Positions 32,525 to 40,685 of a stretch of 41,408 nt of DNA are shown here, one piece after another (position 1 is the first letter of the stretch; each line of letters starts with the position of its first letter). Both the position numbers and the translations under genes were made by a program. This DNA is from Deltaproteobacteria bacterium (GTDB lineage: Bacteria > Desulfobacterota > Binatia > UBA9968): assembly GCA_016210115.1 (NCBI GenBank), contig JACQUW010000131.1:1-41408 (forward strand), in the 5' to 3' direction. The notes under the pieces are model-generated. The model made no database searches, was not told where the DNA came from, and saw nothing but the letters and a program-made list of their open reading frames with translations.

Positions 32525-35500
32525 CTACTCTGAAAGATTTCTGAAATAGCTTTCGATTTGTTCTTTGAACTGAGAAGGCATTCCTTGCTTCAGCGCTTCC
32601 ACGATCTCCTCGCGGAAGCTTCGAGGCGCCTTGTAGTCTTCTTTTCCCGGAAGTTGGAATCGCTCCATATCAAGACCCGTAATTCCACCCTCAACCTCAA
32701 ATTGCGGGAACTCGGGCATTCCGGGCAGGGGGACCAACTGTCCAGACGGTAGAAATCGGCCCATTCGGAACAGGCGAGAAACAGGCATTCGTCCAAGTTG
32801 CCCGCGCTGGGCCAGTTGCTGCATGGAATTCTGCATCTGCTGTTGCGACTGAGAAAGCAGGTCCAGAGCTTCCCGCTCCGGAGGGATGGCTCCTTTGCCA
32901 TCGAGGTCGGCGAGGCGGTTCTGAGCCTTCCCCATGGCGGTCCCGGCCTCCTGAAGATTCTTGGTGATCTTGGGATCGAGCGATGGAAAAAGCTGAAATA
33001 AAGAATCGAGCTTTTCGTGCAACTCCTCCGCCCTTTCCTTAAGAACACTCTCCCGGTGGGAAAGGTCGCGGAGTCTCTTTTTTTCCGCCTCGCCGAGCGC
33101 CAATGACGGCTCTTGCAGCAGCGCCTCCAACTGTCCTTTGAGCTCTCTAAAACTGCCCTCGGCTTTCTTTGCCCTATTCTCCTGCTCAGGAGTTCGTTTT
33201 TTTTGCAGCTCTTTACGCGCCATCTCCATAATTTCGCTGAGGCCCGTAAAATCCTTATTGAGCAGCCGCGAGATCATGTTTTTTACCAGATTGTTGACCG
33301 TCGCATCATCCAGAGAGTCCTTTGAAGAGGCGCTGCTCTCCCTCTCTTCGTCGGGGAAAAGCTCCGCCAGGCGGGAGAGTTCCTGCTGGGCTTTGGCTTG
33401 AAACTCTTCGAGCTTTTGCTTCAACCGGTCGTCTCTCTCTCCCAGACTTTTCTTTTGGACGGCCTCGGTTTCCAACAGGATCTCCTGCTGCTCGCGCAGG
33501 ATCTGCTGCAGCTCGTTCGAAGAGCGCGTCATCTCTCCCTGCATTCTCCCCATCATCGACGACATGGCGGATCGATTGGCTCCCTGCAAGGCGGCGACCA
33601 TCGAGGCCATCTGGCTGAAGAGCTCTCGGGCGAGCTGCATCGCCCCCTCAATGTCCCCCTGCATGAGCTTCTTGCGGATCTCCTCGAGAGCCGAGAACAT
33701 TTCATTGAAGCCGAGGCCGCGCAGGGCTTCACTGTTGACGAAATCATCGGGAAGCCGGGAAGCGAACTGAGAGAGCGATTGTTGGAGAGAAGAGAGCATC
33801 TTGGCCAGCTCTGAGATTTCTTTCAGGACTGCGTCCAGGTTCTTGTCACCGCTCTTGAGCCGATCCAAAGAATCCAGCAGTCGCTCCTGGCTTTTCATGA
33901 GGTCCTGCGCCGTGGCAGCGACCTCTTGTCCCTTGAGTCTCTTCCCGATCTCCTCCGAGAGAAGAGACATCCTTTCGAGCTCCGACGACATCTCGTCGTG
34001 GAGAGTCGTTTTGTCCTCGGGCGTGGCGGCCTGATTTTTTTTCTGCAGGAGCTCTTCCTTCGTGTATTTGAGATTTCGCTTCAACGCTTCCAGATCCGAC
34101 CAGGTGGCGAAGTCGGATAGCCGGTCTTTTTCGGCGCGGCGCATCGCCTCCTCGATGCGCTGCATCATGGCATCGGCCTTTTGCTCGAAGCTTCGTTCCG
34201 CATCCTCCCCCGTCGAGCGCGCTTTCTCTTTCTCCGCAGACGGGGTTTCGAGATGGTCTGCCAAAAGATCGAGCATCTGGCGCGACAATTCCTGGATCAT
34301 CTCGGAAACGTGCCGGTGCTCTCCCTTAAGATCTTTGAGCCTGAGTCTCAGGGGCCTGGAAGAGCCCGTCTTCGGACCGGAAACGGTATCGTTATCCAGC
34401 ACTTCCAGGTGATAAATTGCCTCGTCTCCCTGGCGCAGCCCCAGCTTGCCCAAATCCCACTTAAATTGCTCCCGCACGATCATTTTTTTGTTCGCGTCTC
34501 TCTCGATCGGGAGTCTTTCCTGCCGGTCACCGACTTTGAATGAGAGATGGATTTGCTGAATTCCGAAATCGTCTCTGGCGCTGAATTCCAGCGGCAGGCT
34601 TTCGTCTCCGTTCACCTCCAGGTCTTCGACGGGTTTCAGGAGGTCGACCGTCGGGAGGCCGTCCGGGTTCACGCGGAGCTCATAGGTGATCGGCGAGTTG
34701 CGAAACGCCAGGGGATCCTCGATCACAATCCGGTATTTCTGCGACTGAAACAAGACGAGATTCCCCTGGATTTTTCTGCCTGCGACCCTTAGCGGCACCT
34801 CTTTACCCCCATCGAGCAGGAGTCGCGCCTTGAGAACTTCCTTGGTTGCCAGAGCATCGAGGCGGAGAGTCGAGCCTTTGATGCCTTCGACGTTCCCCCC
34901 TTGAATCACCTGTGCCGGAAGCCCGGTGTAGTGCGGAGGATAGAGTGTGATCGTCAGGTTGCCGATCTCGGGCGGGTCGACGGTTTCAATCATATACCGG
35001 GACGAGGTAAACGGACCGGTTTTGACGCTGTACTCCACGCTCGCCTGGAGATCCTGAATAGTGGCGGAGAACTTTCCTTCGCCAATGGGCTGCATCCGGA
35101 TTTTTTCTTCCGGCGTCTTATTCGGGAGAGAATCCTTGTGCTGTGAAAACACCAGATCCATGGATTTCGGAATTGCGCCGGAAGCCGTCGCCTGGACGGT
35201 GACCGCAGAGCCGCGGACCACGCGGATTCCTTTAGGAATGACATCTATGAATGTCTCGGACGGGGGCAGATCCCTCAGGGGATTTGTCAGGAGACTAAAG
35301 GTGTCTCTCACGGAGGAAGGATTGAAAAGAACCATCGCGAGCACGGGAATGAAAAGCATTCCCAGCAAGCGAAGCTCAGCCCCGATCCGGCCGGTATGCA
35401 CCAAATCTTCCACGTTGATCGTTTGGAGTTGCTTGCGCGTTGCCCGAAGAAGGGCGAGGACCATTGAAATCGAAAGGCTCTGAACGGATTTCCCATCGGC

Positions 35501-35839
35501 AAGCTGGGGATAAAGCTGCAATGAGTTGATTAAATTGTTCTTGAGCTCAGGATGCAGCTTTTCAACATAGCGGGCGGCCCATTCACGAGAAACCCGCCGG
35601 CACAAAAGAAAGAGGGTCCAGCTCGTAAGAAGAACGACCAGGGCGGTTGTAATGACGGTGTAGACGAGCGGGGCATAGGGAAAAACGCTCTTGATTTCTC
35701 TGACGGCCACGCCGACAGAGAAGAGCAAAACAAATCCAATCGCGATCAGGCAAAGCCCTTCGACGCCCCGAATGATTCTGAGCCGTCGAATAAATCGGGC
35801 GAGAAACGACGAGAGCTCACTGTATTCTTCCTGTCCCAT
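32525..35839 (-). CDS. DUF4175-type large coiled-coil membrane protein
   Basis: A 1104-residue protein. Hydrophobic segments lie near residues 22-46, 54-80 and 150-172. The sequence matches the DUF4175 beginning ('RFIRRLRIIRGVEGLCL', 'WAARYVEKLHPELKNNLINSLQL'). A beta-rich region follows (about 180-480; Ig-like repeats), and residues about 500-990 are an almost continuous acidic and basic helical stretch rich in Glu, Gln, Leu and Met that should form coiled coils ('LMKSQERLLDSLDRL' and similar). It is likely an inner-membrane protein with a long periplasmic filament. It is the first gene of the cluster; the ATG at 35839 has no clear ribosome site and only a very short leader. Confidence 0.78.
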   Translation of the reverse strand: MGQEEYSELSSFLARFIRRLRIIRGVEGLCLIAIGFVLLFSVGVAVREIKSVFPYAPLVYTVITTALVVLLTSWTLFLLCRRVSREWAARYVEKLHPELKNNLINSLQLYPQLADGKSVQSLSISMVLALLRATRKQLQTINVEDLVHTGRIGAELRLLGMLFIPVLAMVLFNPSSVRDTFSLLTNPLRDLPPSETFIDVIPKGIRVVRGSAVTVQATASGAIPKSMDLVFSQHKDSLPNKTPEEKIRMQPIGEGKFSATIQDLQASVEYSVKTGPFTSSRYMIETVDPPEIGNLTITLYPPHYTGLPAQVIQGGNVEGIKGSTLRLDALATKEVLKARLLLDGGKEVPLRVAGRKIQGNLVLFQSQKYRIVIEDPLAFRNSPITYELRVNPDGLPTVDLLKPVEDLEVNGDESLPLEFSARDDFGIQQIHLSFKVGDRQERLPIERDANKKMIVREQFKWDLGKLGLRQGDEAIYHLEVLDNDTVSGPKTGSSRPLRLRLKDLKGEHRHVSEMIQELSRQMLDLLADHLETPSAEKEKARSTGEDAERSFEQKADAMMQRIEEAMRRAEKDRLSDFATWSDLEALKRNLKYTKEELLQKKNQAATPEDKTTLHDEMSSELERMSLLSEEIGKRLKGQEVAATAQDLMKSQERLLDSLDRLKSGDKNLDAVLKEISELAKMLSSLQQSLSQFASRLPDDFVNSEALRGLGFNEMFSALEEIRKKLMQGDIEGAMQLARELFSQMASMVAALQGANRSAMSSMMGRMQGEMTRSSNELQQILREQQEILLETEAVQKKSLGERDDRLKQKLEEFQAKAQQELSRLAELFPDEERESSASSKDSLDDATVNNLVKNMISRLLNKDFTGLSEIMEMARKELQKKRTPEQENRAKKAEGSFRELKGQLEALLQEPSLALGEAEKKRLRDLSHRESVLKERAEELHEKLDSLFQLFPSLDPKITKNLQEAGTAMGKAQNRLADLDGKGAIPPEREALDLLSQSQQQMQNSMQQLAQRGQLGRMPVSRLFRMGRFLPSGQLVPLPGMPEFPQFEVEGGITGLDMERFQLPGKEDYKAPRSFREEIVEALKQGMPSQFKEQIESYFRNLSE

Positions 35840-35855
35840 GGTTTAACCCAAAAAG

Positions 35856-35884
35856 ATATTACCCTTGAATCTGACCCTTGTCCA
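35856..35884 (-). promoter_or_regulatory. Putative promoter of the eight-gene MoxR/DUF4175 operon
   Basis: On the minus strand TGGACA (35884-35879, five of six consensus bases), a 17-base spacer and TAATAT (35861-35856) precede the first ATG by only 17 bases. The leader would be about 10 nucleotides, which agrees with the missing Shine-Dalgarno sequence. Confidence 0.42.
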
Positions 35885-36134
35885 TCCACCCCAGCCCGGA
35901 TAATTAATGGATGAAGACGTTTGCGCTCCGGGTCCCGCGCCTTGAATGGCTTGAACTCTTCGAATATTATGGATGGTTCAGGGCTGGCCTTAAGAACCGG
36001 ACAGGTGCGCGGGCTCTTTCCTGGTTTTGCAAATCATACAATTGGGCGAATTAGATATTGGCAACTCGGCTCATCTTGTGGTATGCCAATTTTTCGACAA
36101 ATTGAAGGTTCACGAAATCACTTGGAGAAGGGAA

Positions 36135-37739
36135 ATGTGGGAGGCAATGCTGAATCTGGATAATGACACGCTAATTTTTCATGAAGGCTATGATTTTGAT
36201 GACGAGCATGACGACACTGAGCAGATAGATGAAGATCATCCGATGTGGCGCTCGGAGCGAATAGCTCTGACTTCAGTCGGTATCGACATCGGCTCTTCCA
36301 CCTCGCATCTCATTTTCTCCCGCCTCATTCTGCGGCGGCAGGGGATTGCGTTATCCAGCCGGTTCGTGGTGGTAAAACGGGAAGTCCTTTACGAGTCCCC
36401 CATTCTGCTGACTCCTTACGTGGACAAAACGACGATCGATACCCAAAAACTCGACGAGTTTATCCATGAGGCATACGCGTCCGCTGGCTTGACCCCGAAG
36501 GCTATCGACACTGGGGCCGTCATCGTAACAGGGGAGGCGGCAAAGAAAAAGAACGCCGAAGCCATCGCGGCGCTCTTTTCCGCGCAGGCGGGCAAGTTCG
36601 TCTGCGCCACCGCGGGCCACAACCTGGAAGCCATTCTTTCCGCCTACGGTTCCGGCGCGGTGGCGATGACTCATGAAAAAGGCGGCAACTTTACGGTCAT
36701 GAATGTGGACGTCGGCGGCGGCACCAGCAAAATCTCCATCGTGCAGCGCGGAGCCGTCATCGACACCGCGGCTCTCGAAGTCGGCGCGCGCCTGGTGGCG
36801 CTCGATGACAGCGGGAAGATCGACCGGCTCGAGGACGCCGGTCTCAGGATCGGCAATGCGGCGGGCGTTTCTCTTGCATTGGGGAATCCTATCCTGGAAA
36901 AGGACAAGGAGAAGATGGCTGCGGTGCTCTGCGACAGCCTTTTTGAGGTGTTGGGCCGAGGCAAGCTGTCTTCGCTGACCGAAAAGCTGATGCTCACGCC
37001 TCAGCTCGAATATGACGGCAGAATCGACGCCATGATGTTTTCCGGGGGAGTTTCGGAATATGTCTACGGCTTCGAGGGCCGGGACTTAGGCGACCTTGGC
37101 ACTCAGCTGGGCCGCCGGGTGCGTGAGCGCGCCCTCAAAATAGCCAACGGCTTGCCGCCGCTCAAGGACGCCGATGTGCGGATCCGGGCCACCGTCATCG
37201 GCGCCTCTCAATACACGGTCCAGGTGAGCGGCAATACCATCTACCTTTCCGATAAGGACCTTCTCCCTTTGAGAAACCTCCAGGTTGTAACTCCCCAAAT
37301 CGCTCAGAAAGAGCCTCTGGCGCCCGCGGATGTAAAGGAGGCCATCGAAAGAGCGCTTCATCGATTCGATATCCTCAATGGGGATCGGGCGGCGGCTTTG
37401 GCTATTCATTGGGAACTCGGGCCTTCTTATCCATTGATACGAAGCCTGGCAGAAGGGGTGGTTTGGGCGATGAAAGGGCACGTGGACAAAGGCCAACCTC
37501 TGGTTTTGGTCTTCGATGCGGATATCGCCAAACTGGTGGGTAACATCATCGATCGGGAGCTCCTCCCCGGCTCAGGCATTATCTCGATCGACGGGATCGA
37601 CCTCAAGGATTTTGACTTTATCGATATTGGAGAAGAGCTCCCCGAGGCCAGGGCAGTTCCCGTGGTTATCAAGTCCTTGATCTTCCGTCATACCGAGCGG
37701 GGTCGCGGCCATGACCACACCCACTCCCATACGCACTAA
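36135..37739 (+). CDS. eutA: EutA-like ASKHA ATPase (ethanolamine ammonia-lyase reactivating factor family)
   Basis: A 534-residue protein of the actin/Hsp70-like ATPase fold. It has phosphate-1 'SVGIDIGSSTSHLIFSRL', phosphate-2 'MNVDVGGGTSKISIVQRG', and EutA-specific 'TGAVIVTGEAAKKKNA', 'AGHNLEAILSAYGSGAVAMT' and 'AMMFSGGVSEYVYG'. EutA exchanges damaged cobalamin on ethanolamine ammonia-lyase, but no eutB/eutC genes are in the window. The N-terminal 45 residues are very acidic. The C-terminus ends in a His-rich tail (HDHTHSHTH), unusual for the family. ATG at 36135 follows GGAGAAGGGA; an upstream TTG at 36027 gives an extra non-conserved 36 residues. Confidence 0.83.
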   Translation: MWEAMLNLDNDTLIFHEGYDFDDEHDDTEQIDEDHPMWRSERIALTSVGIDIGSSTSHLIFSRLILRRQGIALSSRFVVVKREVLYESPILLTPYVDKTTIDTQKLDEFIHEAYASAGLTPKAIDTGAVIVTGEAAKKKNAEAIAALFSAQAGKFVCATAGHNLEAILSAYGSGAVAMTHEKGGNFTVMNVDVGGGTSKISIVQRGAVIDTAALEVGARLVALDDSGKIDRLEDAGLRIGNAAGVSLALGNPILEKDKEKMAAVLCDSLFEVLGRGKLSSLTEKLMLTPQLEYDGRIDAMMFSGGVSEYVYGFEGRDLGDLGTQLGRRVRERALKIANGLPPLKDADVRIRATVIGASQYTVQVSGNTIYLSDKDLLPLRNLQVVTPQIAQKEPLAPADVKEAIERALHRFDILNGDRAAALAIHWELGPSYPLIRSLAEGVVWAMKGHVDKGQPLVLVFDADIAKLVGNIIDRELLPGSGIISIDGIDLKDFDFIDIGEELPEARAVPVVIKSLIFRHTERGRGHDHTHSHTH

Positions 37740-37785
37740 GAACGGACAGAGCAGCGAGGAACTGAGGGCGACTACTTGGAAAACA

Positions 37786-37905
37786 GTGAAAGCCGCCGCC
37801 CGCTCTCCGGGCGCAATGGGCCAGTGGTTATTCCCACCGCTGGTAACCTGCCTGCCGGCAGGCAGGTCGGATGCGTGGGCTCTCCGAACGGGCAGCGGCT
37901 TTCAC
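37786..37905. repeat. Nested inverted repeat between the eutA-like and MBL-fold genes
   Basis: The outer arms are 17 bases long (37786-37802 and 37889-37905; GTGAAAGCCGCyGCCCG, one mismatch). Inside lies a perfect 22-base palindrome at 37846-37867 built of CCTGCC units. The whole could fold into a two-level hairpin or be a dispersed palindromic element. Confidence 0.55.
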
Positions 37906-38013
37906 TTCGGTCGAGGAGTAAGGGAGAGGGGGAGGAAGTAGGGCAGAAGTTTACGTCACGTGAGCGCATCCGCCAGATCCGATTCTTTTGTATAGCCTTG
38001 GAGGTGTCCTGGC

Positions 38014-38616
38014 ATGAAAGAGATCATACCCGATGTCTTTACGTGGCCCTGGTTTTCCGAGCCCCACGGCTACAATTTCAACGGCTATCTTATCCGGCAC
38101 TCAGAGGGAAACGTCTGCCTCGACCCGGTTGAGCCGCCTGAAGCGGTCTTGGAGGAAATAGCCCGCCTCGGCGTAAGCCGTATTGTTCTGACGAATCGCA
38201 ATCACACCCGCGCTGCCAACCGGATCCGGTTGCGCACCGGAGCGCGCACAGCGATCCACCCGGCTGACGCAGCCCATGCAAGAAGCCAGGGGGCCGATCT
38301 GGATGATGACCTCCAGCCGGGCGACAGGATCGGACCGCTCGTTATCGTCGGCGTTCCTGGGAAGTCGTTGGGCGAGGTCGCCCTTCACTGGCCTGAACGG
38401 AAAATCCTGATTGTAGGAGATGCCGTGGTCGGAGACCCGCCGGGGCGCTGCAAGCTTCTTCCTGAGAAGGTCATCGACGATCCTCCGCGGCTGCGTCAAA
38501 GTGTGCGCACTCTTTTGGCTCTCGACTTCGACACACTCCTTCCCGGAGACGGCGAACCGATTCTTAAAGGGGCCAAAGAGCGGTTAAAAGAGCTCGTGGG
38601 CATCTTTCCTGATTAA
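38014..38616 (+). CDS. MBL-fold protein lacking the canonical metal motif
   Basis: A 200-residue protein with the metallo-beta-lactamase fold: 'NFNGYLIRHSEGNVCLDPVEPPEAVLEEI' (first strands), 'RIVLTNRNHTRAANRI', 'KSLGEVALHWPERKILIVGDAVVG' and 'LLPGDGEPI'. The usual H-x-H-x-D-H appears as N-R-N-H-T-R, so zinc binding of the normal type is unlikely, while the Asp of 'GDAV' is kept. It may be a non-catalytic or differently metallated member. ATG at 38014 has GGAGGTGTCC about 8 bases upstream. It stands alone, 275 bases after the EutA-like gene. Confidence 0.75.
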   Translation: MKEIIPDVFTWPWFSEPHGYNFNGYLIRHSEGNVCLDPVEPPEAVLEEIARLGVSRIVLTNRNHTRAANRIRLRTGARTAIHPADAAHARSQGADLDDDLQPGDRIGPLVIVGVPGKSLGEVALHWPERKILIVGDAVVGDPPGRCKLLPEKVIDDPPRLRQSVRTLLALDFDTLLPGDGEPILKGAKERLKELVGIFPD

Positions 38617-38769
38617 CCTCTGCCGCCCTTACTAACGGAGCAACTTTGATATAGGGGCGTAGCAGAAAAACTACTTCGTTCTGTATTTCCGGCCCCGTCT
38701 GAATTCTCATCGCTGTCAATTCCTCCTTAACGTCAATAGTTTAGCTTAGACGGCAGCCTTCTTCAGAGC

Positions 38770-38784
38770 TGGCACAGCGCTTGC
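38770..38784 (+). promoter_or_regulatory. Near-consensus sigma-54 promoter
   Basis: TGGCACAGCGCTTGC matches the -24/-12 core TGGCAC-N5-TTGC at every defined base, with GG (38771-38772) and GC (38783-38784) ten bases apart. The predicted start of transcription is about 38796. No open reading frame with a ribosome site follows; the transcript would contain the hairpins at 38841-38964. Confidence 0.62.
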
Positions 38785-38795
38785 GCGCTACCCTA

Positions 38796-38964
38796 TAAAC
38801 CGTATCCTGCGCTCAGATGGACGGGAGCCTCGCCGCCCATTTGCAGGAAACTTGCGAAAGGGGAGCACACGCACCTCTCCGGATGGCAAGGCGATCCTGG
38901 TTTGGCAGCAACTTTGGTCCGTAGTTCCGTGGGCCCGACCGGCTCGTTGCTGGCCGGGCCTTTT
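38796..38964 (+). ncRNA. Candidate structured small RNA (about 170 nt) or leader, sigma-54-driven
   Basis: The expected transcript from the sigma-54 promoter can form a 7-bp hairpin at 38841-38857 (loop AAA). It can also form a 6-bp hairpin at 38860-38880 (arms GGGGAG and CTCTCC, one G-U pair, 9-base loop CACACGCAC) and, abutting it, a 4-bp hairpin at 38881-38897. The terminator at 38932-38964 ends it. No coding frame is plausible. The C/A-rich 9-base loop and the G-rich loop of the next hairpin could serve for pairing with targets. It does not match a riboswitch class I know. It may instead be an attenuator for the substrate-binding gene at 39128. Confidence 0.42.
38932..38964 (+). terminator. 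Rho-independent terminator-like hairpin
   Basis: Arms 38932-38943 and 38949-38960 pair over 12 positions (GGCCCGACCGGC against GCTGGCCGGGCC) with one A-C mismatch and one G-U pair, loop TCGTT, followed by TTTTC. The stem is GC-rich and the T-run is short. Confidence 0.5.
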
Positions 38965-39127
38965 CATGTAGAGTTGGCTGAACGAGAAAAGGTGGCCCAA
39001 GGGGGAGGAGGCTAGAAAGGGGATGGAGCAGGAGCATGGAGCATTTGATTTTGGATTTCGGATTTGGGAACGCGGATTTTGGATCGGAAGAAAGGAGCGA
39101 GGACGGAATCATGAAAGAGAACCAACG

Positions 39128-40159
39128 ATGATTGAGAATACTCAAATACTACTCGCTGGCTCCGCGGAATTTCGCCGTAGCAATCGGAAATCCGCAATCA
39201 TAGCTGGCGCTCTGCTCTTTGCGCTTTGTCTTCCCGCCGAGGCGCAGCAACCGAAGAAGATCCCGCGGATAGGATTCCTCGTTCTCGGATCGGCTTCGAC
39301 AGAGACAGCCCGCATCCAGGCATTTCGCCAGGGGTTGCGTGAGCATGGCTACGTTGAGGGGCAGAACATAGCCATTGAGTATCGATATGGAGAGGGCAGG
39401 ATCGACCGCTTGCCCGCCCTGGCGGCCGAACTAGTCCGTTTGAAGGTCGATATCATCGTTACACGCGGTACTGAAGCGATCCGGGCGTCAAGAGACGCAA
39501 CCAAGACGATCCCGATAGTTATGGCCCAGAGCAGTGATCCGGTGACGCTCGGGTTCGTCGCAAGTTTAGCGCGGCCGGGAGGGAACATCACTGGGATAAC
39601 CTCTATCAGCCAGCAGTTGGTTGGCAAAAGGCTGGAACTGCTTAAAGAGGTCGTCCCTCAGCTCTCGCAAGTGGGCATGCTGTGGAATCCGGAAAATGCC
39701 TTTAGTGAATCGAGCTTGAAAGAGATGGAGGATGCAGCGCGGGCATTGGCGGTGAAAACCCAAATGTTGGAGGTGCGAGACGGGAACGATCTCGACCGTG
39801 CATTTTCTGCCATGCGTCAAGCGCGAATAGGAGCCTTCGCCGTGGCGCCAGGGGGATTCTTTACGACTAACCGTCGACGGATCGTGGAGCTTGCGTCAAA
39901 TAACCGATTGCCGGCGATTTATGGTGGCGGGGAGTATGTAGATGCCGGCGGCCTCATGTCCTATGGGGTGAACTTTGTGGACAATACCCGGCGCGCTGCT
40001 GTTTACGTCGACAAGATCCTAAAGGGGGCGAAGCCTGGTGATTTGCCCGTGGAGCAGCCGGTGAAATTCGAGTTCATCATCAATCTCAAAGCAGCGAAAC
40101 GGATCGGCCTGACGATACCGCCGAACGTGCTGGCGCGAGCAGACGGGGTGATCAAGTGA
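39128..40159 (+). CDS. ABC transporter substrate-binding protein (DUF534/TrpX-like)
   Basis: A 343-residue protein. A hydrophobic export signal at about residues 20-38 ends 'LPAEAQQPKK'. It is followed by 'IPRIGFLVLGSASTETARIQAFRQGLREHGYVEGQNIAIEYR', 'IPIVMAQSSDPVTLGFVASLARPGGNITGI' and a terminal 'RIGLTIPPNVLARADGVIK', the DUF534/COG2984 pattern of ABC uptake systems. No permease or ATPase genes are nearby, and a decayed second copy follows at 40686-41115. The ATG at 39128 gives an unusually long 19-residue N-region before the hydrophobic stretch. The normal start may have been altered, and no strong ribosome site is seen. Ligand unknown. Confidence 0.85.
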   Translation: MIENTQILLAGSAEFRRSNRKSAIIAGALLFALCLPAEAQQPKKIPRIGFLVLGSASTETARIQAFRQGLREHGYVEGQNIAIEYRYGEGRIDRLPALAAELVRLKVDIIVTRGTEAIRASRDATKTIPIVMAQSSDPVTLGFVASLARPGGNITGITSISQQLVGKRLELLKEVVPQLSQVGMLWNPENAFSESSLKEMEDAARALAVKTQMLEVRDGNDLDRAFSAMRQARIGAFAVAPGGFFTTNRRRIVELASNNRLPAIYGGGEYVDAGGLMSYGVNFVDNTRRAAVYVDKILKGAKPGDLPVEQPVKFEFIINLKAAKRIGLTIPPNVLARADGVIK

Positions 40160-40227
40160 AAACAGGCGACAGGTAACGGGCGGTAGGCATGAGACAAGAA
40201 TCTCAGACCGCCGATTCTAAAAAGCCT

Positions 40228-40433
40228 TCACAAAGAACGAAATTCTTCTTCGTTGAGGCCCGCTTGTTTGAGAATCTTGCGAAAGGTTCCGGTGGGCAAC
40301 GTCCGGGATGCATGGCTACGTAGGTCTGTCGCCCGTCTGGGTGCCGCAGAACTTTGTGGCTCCCGGTTTGCCGTGTTTCTATAAAGCCAGCGCGAAGGAG
40401 TTTCGCTAGCACCTCACGGGCGGAGTAGGGCAT
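40228..40433 (-). pseudogene. hicA: HicA-type mRNA interferase, frameshifted
   Basis: The start [45 protein letters not shown] is HicA-like, including the catalytic His in 'GSHK'. At about 40300 the frame breaks. The next frame reads '[23 protein letters not shown]', exactly the expected HicA end, followed by a TGA at 40230-40228. A single missing base (or four) near GGACGTTG explains it. The start overlaps hicB by 20 bases. It is inactive unless the base is a sequencing error. Confidence 0.75.
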
Positions 40434-40656
40434 CAGGGATTTCGACGTGAGCGATCTGGGATTTTGCTTCGGTAGGGACGGTCTCGCCGTGGGCTTTTTT
40501 CTCGGCGATCCAGGCTTCGATCAATTCCTTTGCGGCGGCGAGGGCCCCCTCGATGCCCTGGCCGTGCGTTGTCAAATCCAGAGCGGGAACGTGTGCATAG
40601 TAGTAGCCCTGAAATTCTGGCTCGTTCACGGGTTCGAGAAACACGGAGTAGCGCAT
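40414..40656 (-). CDS. hicB: HicB-family antitoxin
   Basis: An 80-residue protein with the HicB partial RNase-H-like fold: '[61 protein letters not shown]' shows the typical 'G(F/Y)x(V/A)xxPxL...xTxGxxxxEAxxxaxeai' arrangement. It lacks the C-terminal DNA-binding extension of longer HicB proteins. ATG at 40656 was selected because the family begins there; the open frame continues 194 codons upstream only because it runs antisense to the substrate-binding pseudogene. It precedes the broken hicA. Confidence 0.85.
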   Translation of the reverse strand: MRYSVFLEPVNEPEFQGYYYAHVPALDLTTHGQGIEGALAAAKELIEAWIAEKKAHGETVPTEAKSQIAHVEIPDALLRP

Positions 40657-40685
40657 GATGAAAGACTTTTTAACACGCCCCTCCC

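Noticed and set aside
38796..38964. Possible known riboswitch (c-di-GMP, cobalamin, guanidine) in the structured leader
   Set aside because: The conserved bases of these classes that I know are absent, so I keep it only as an unassigned structured RNA.
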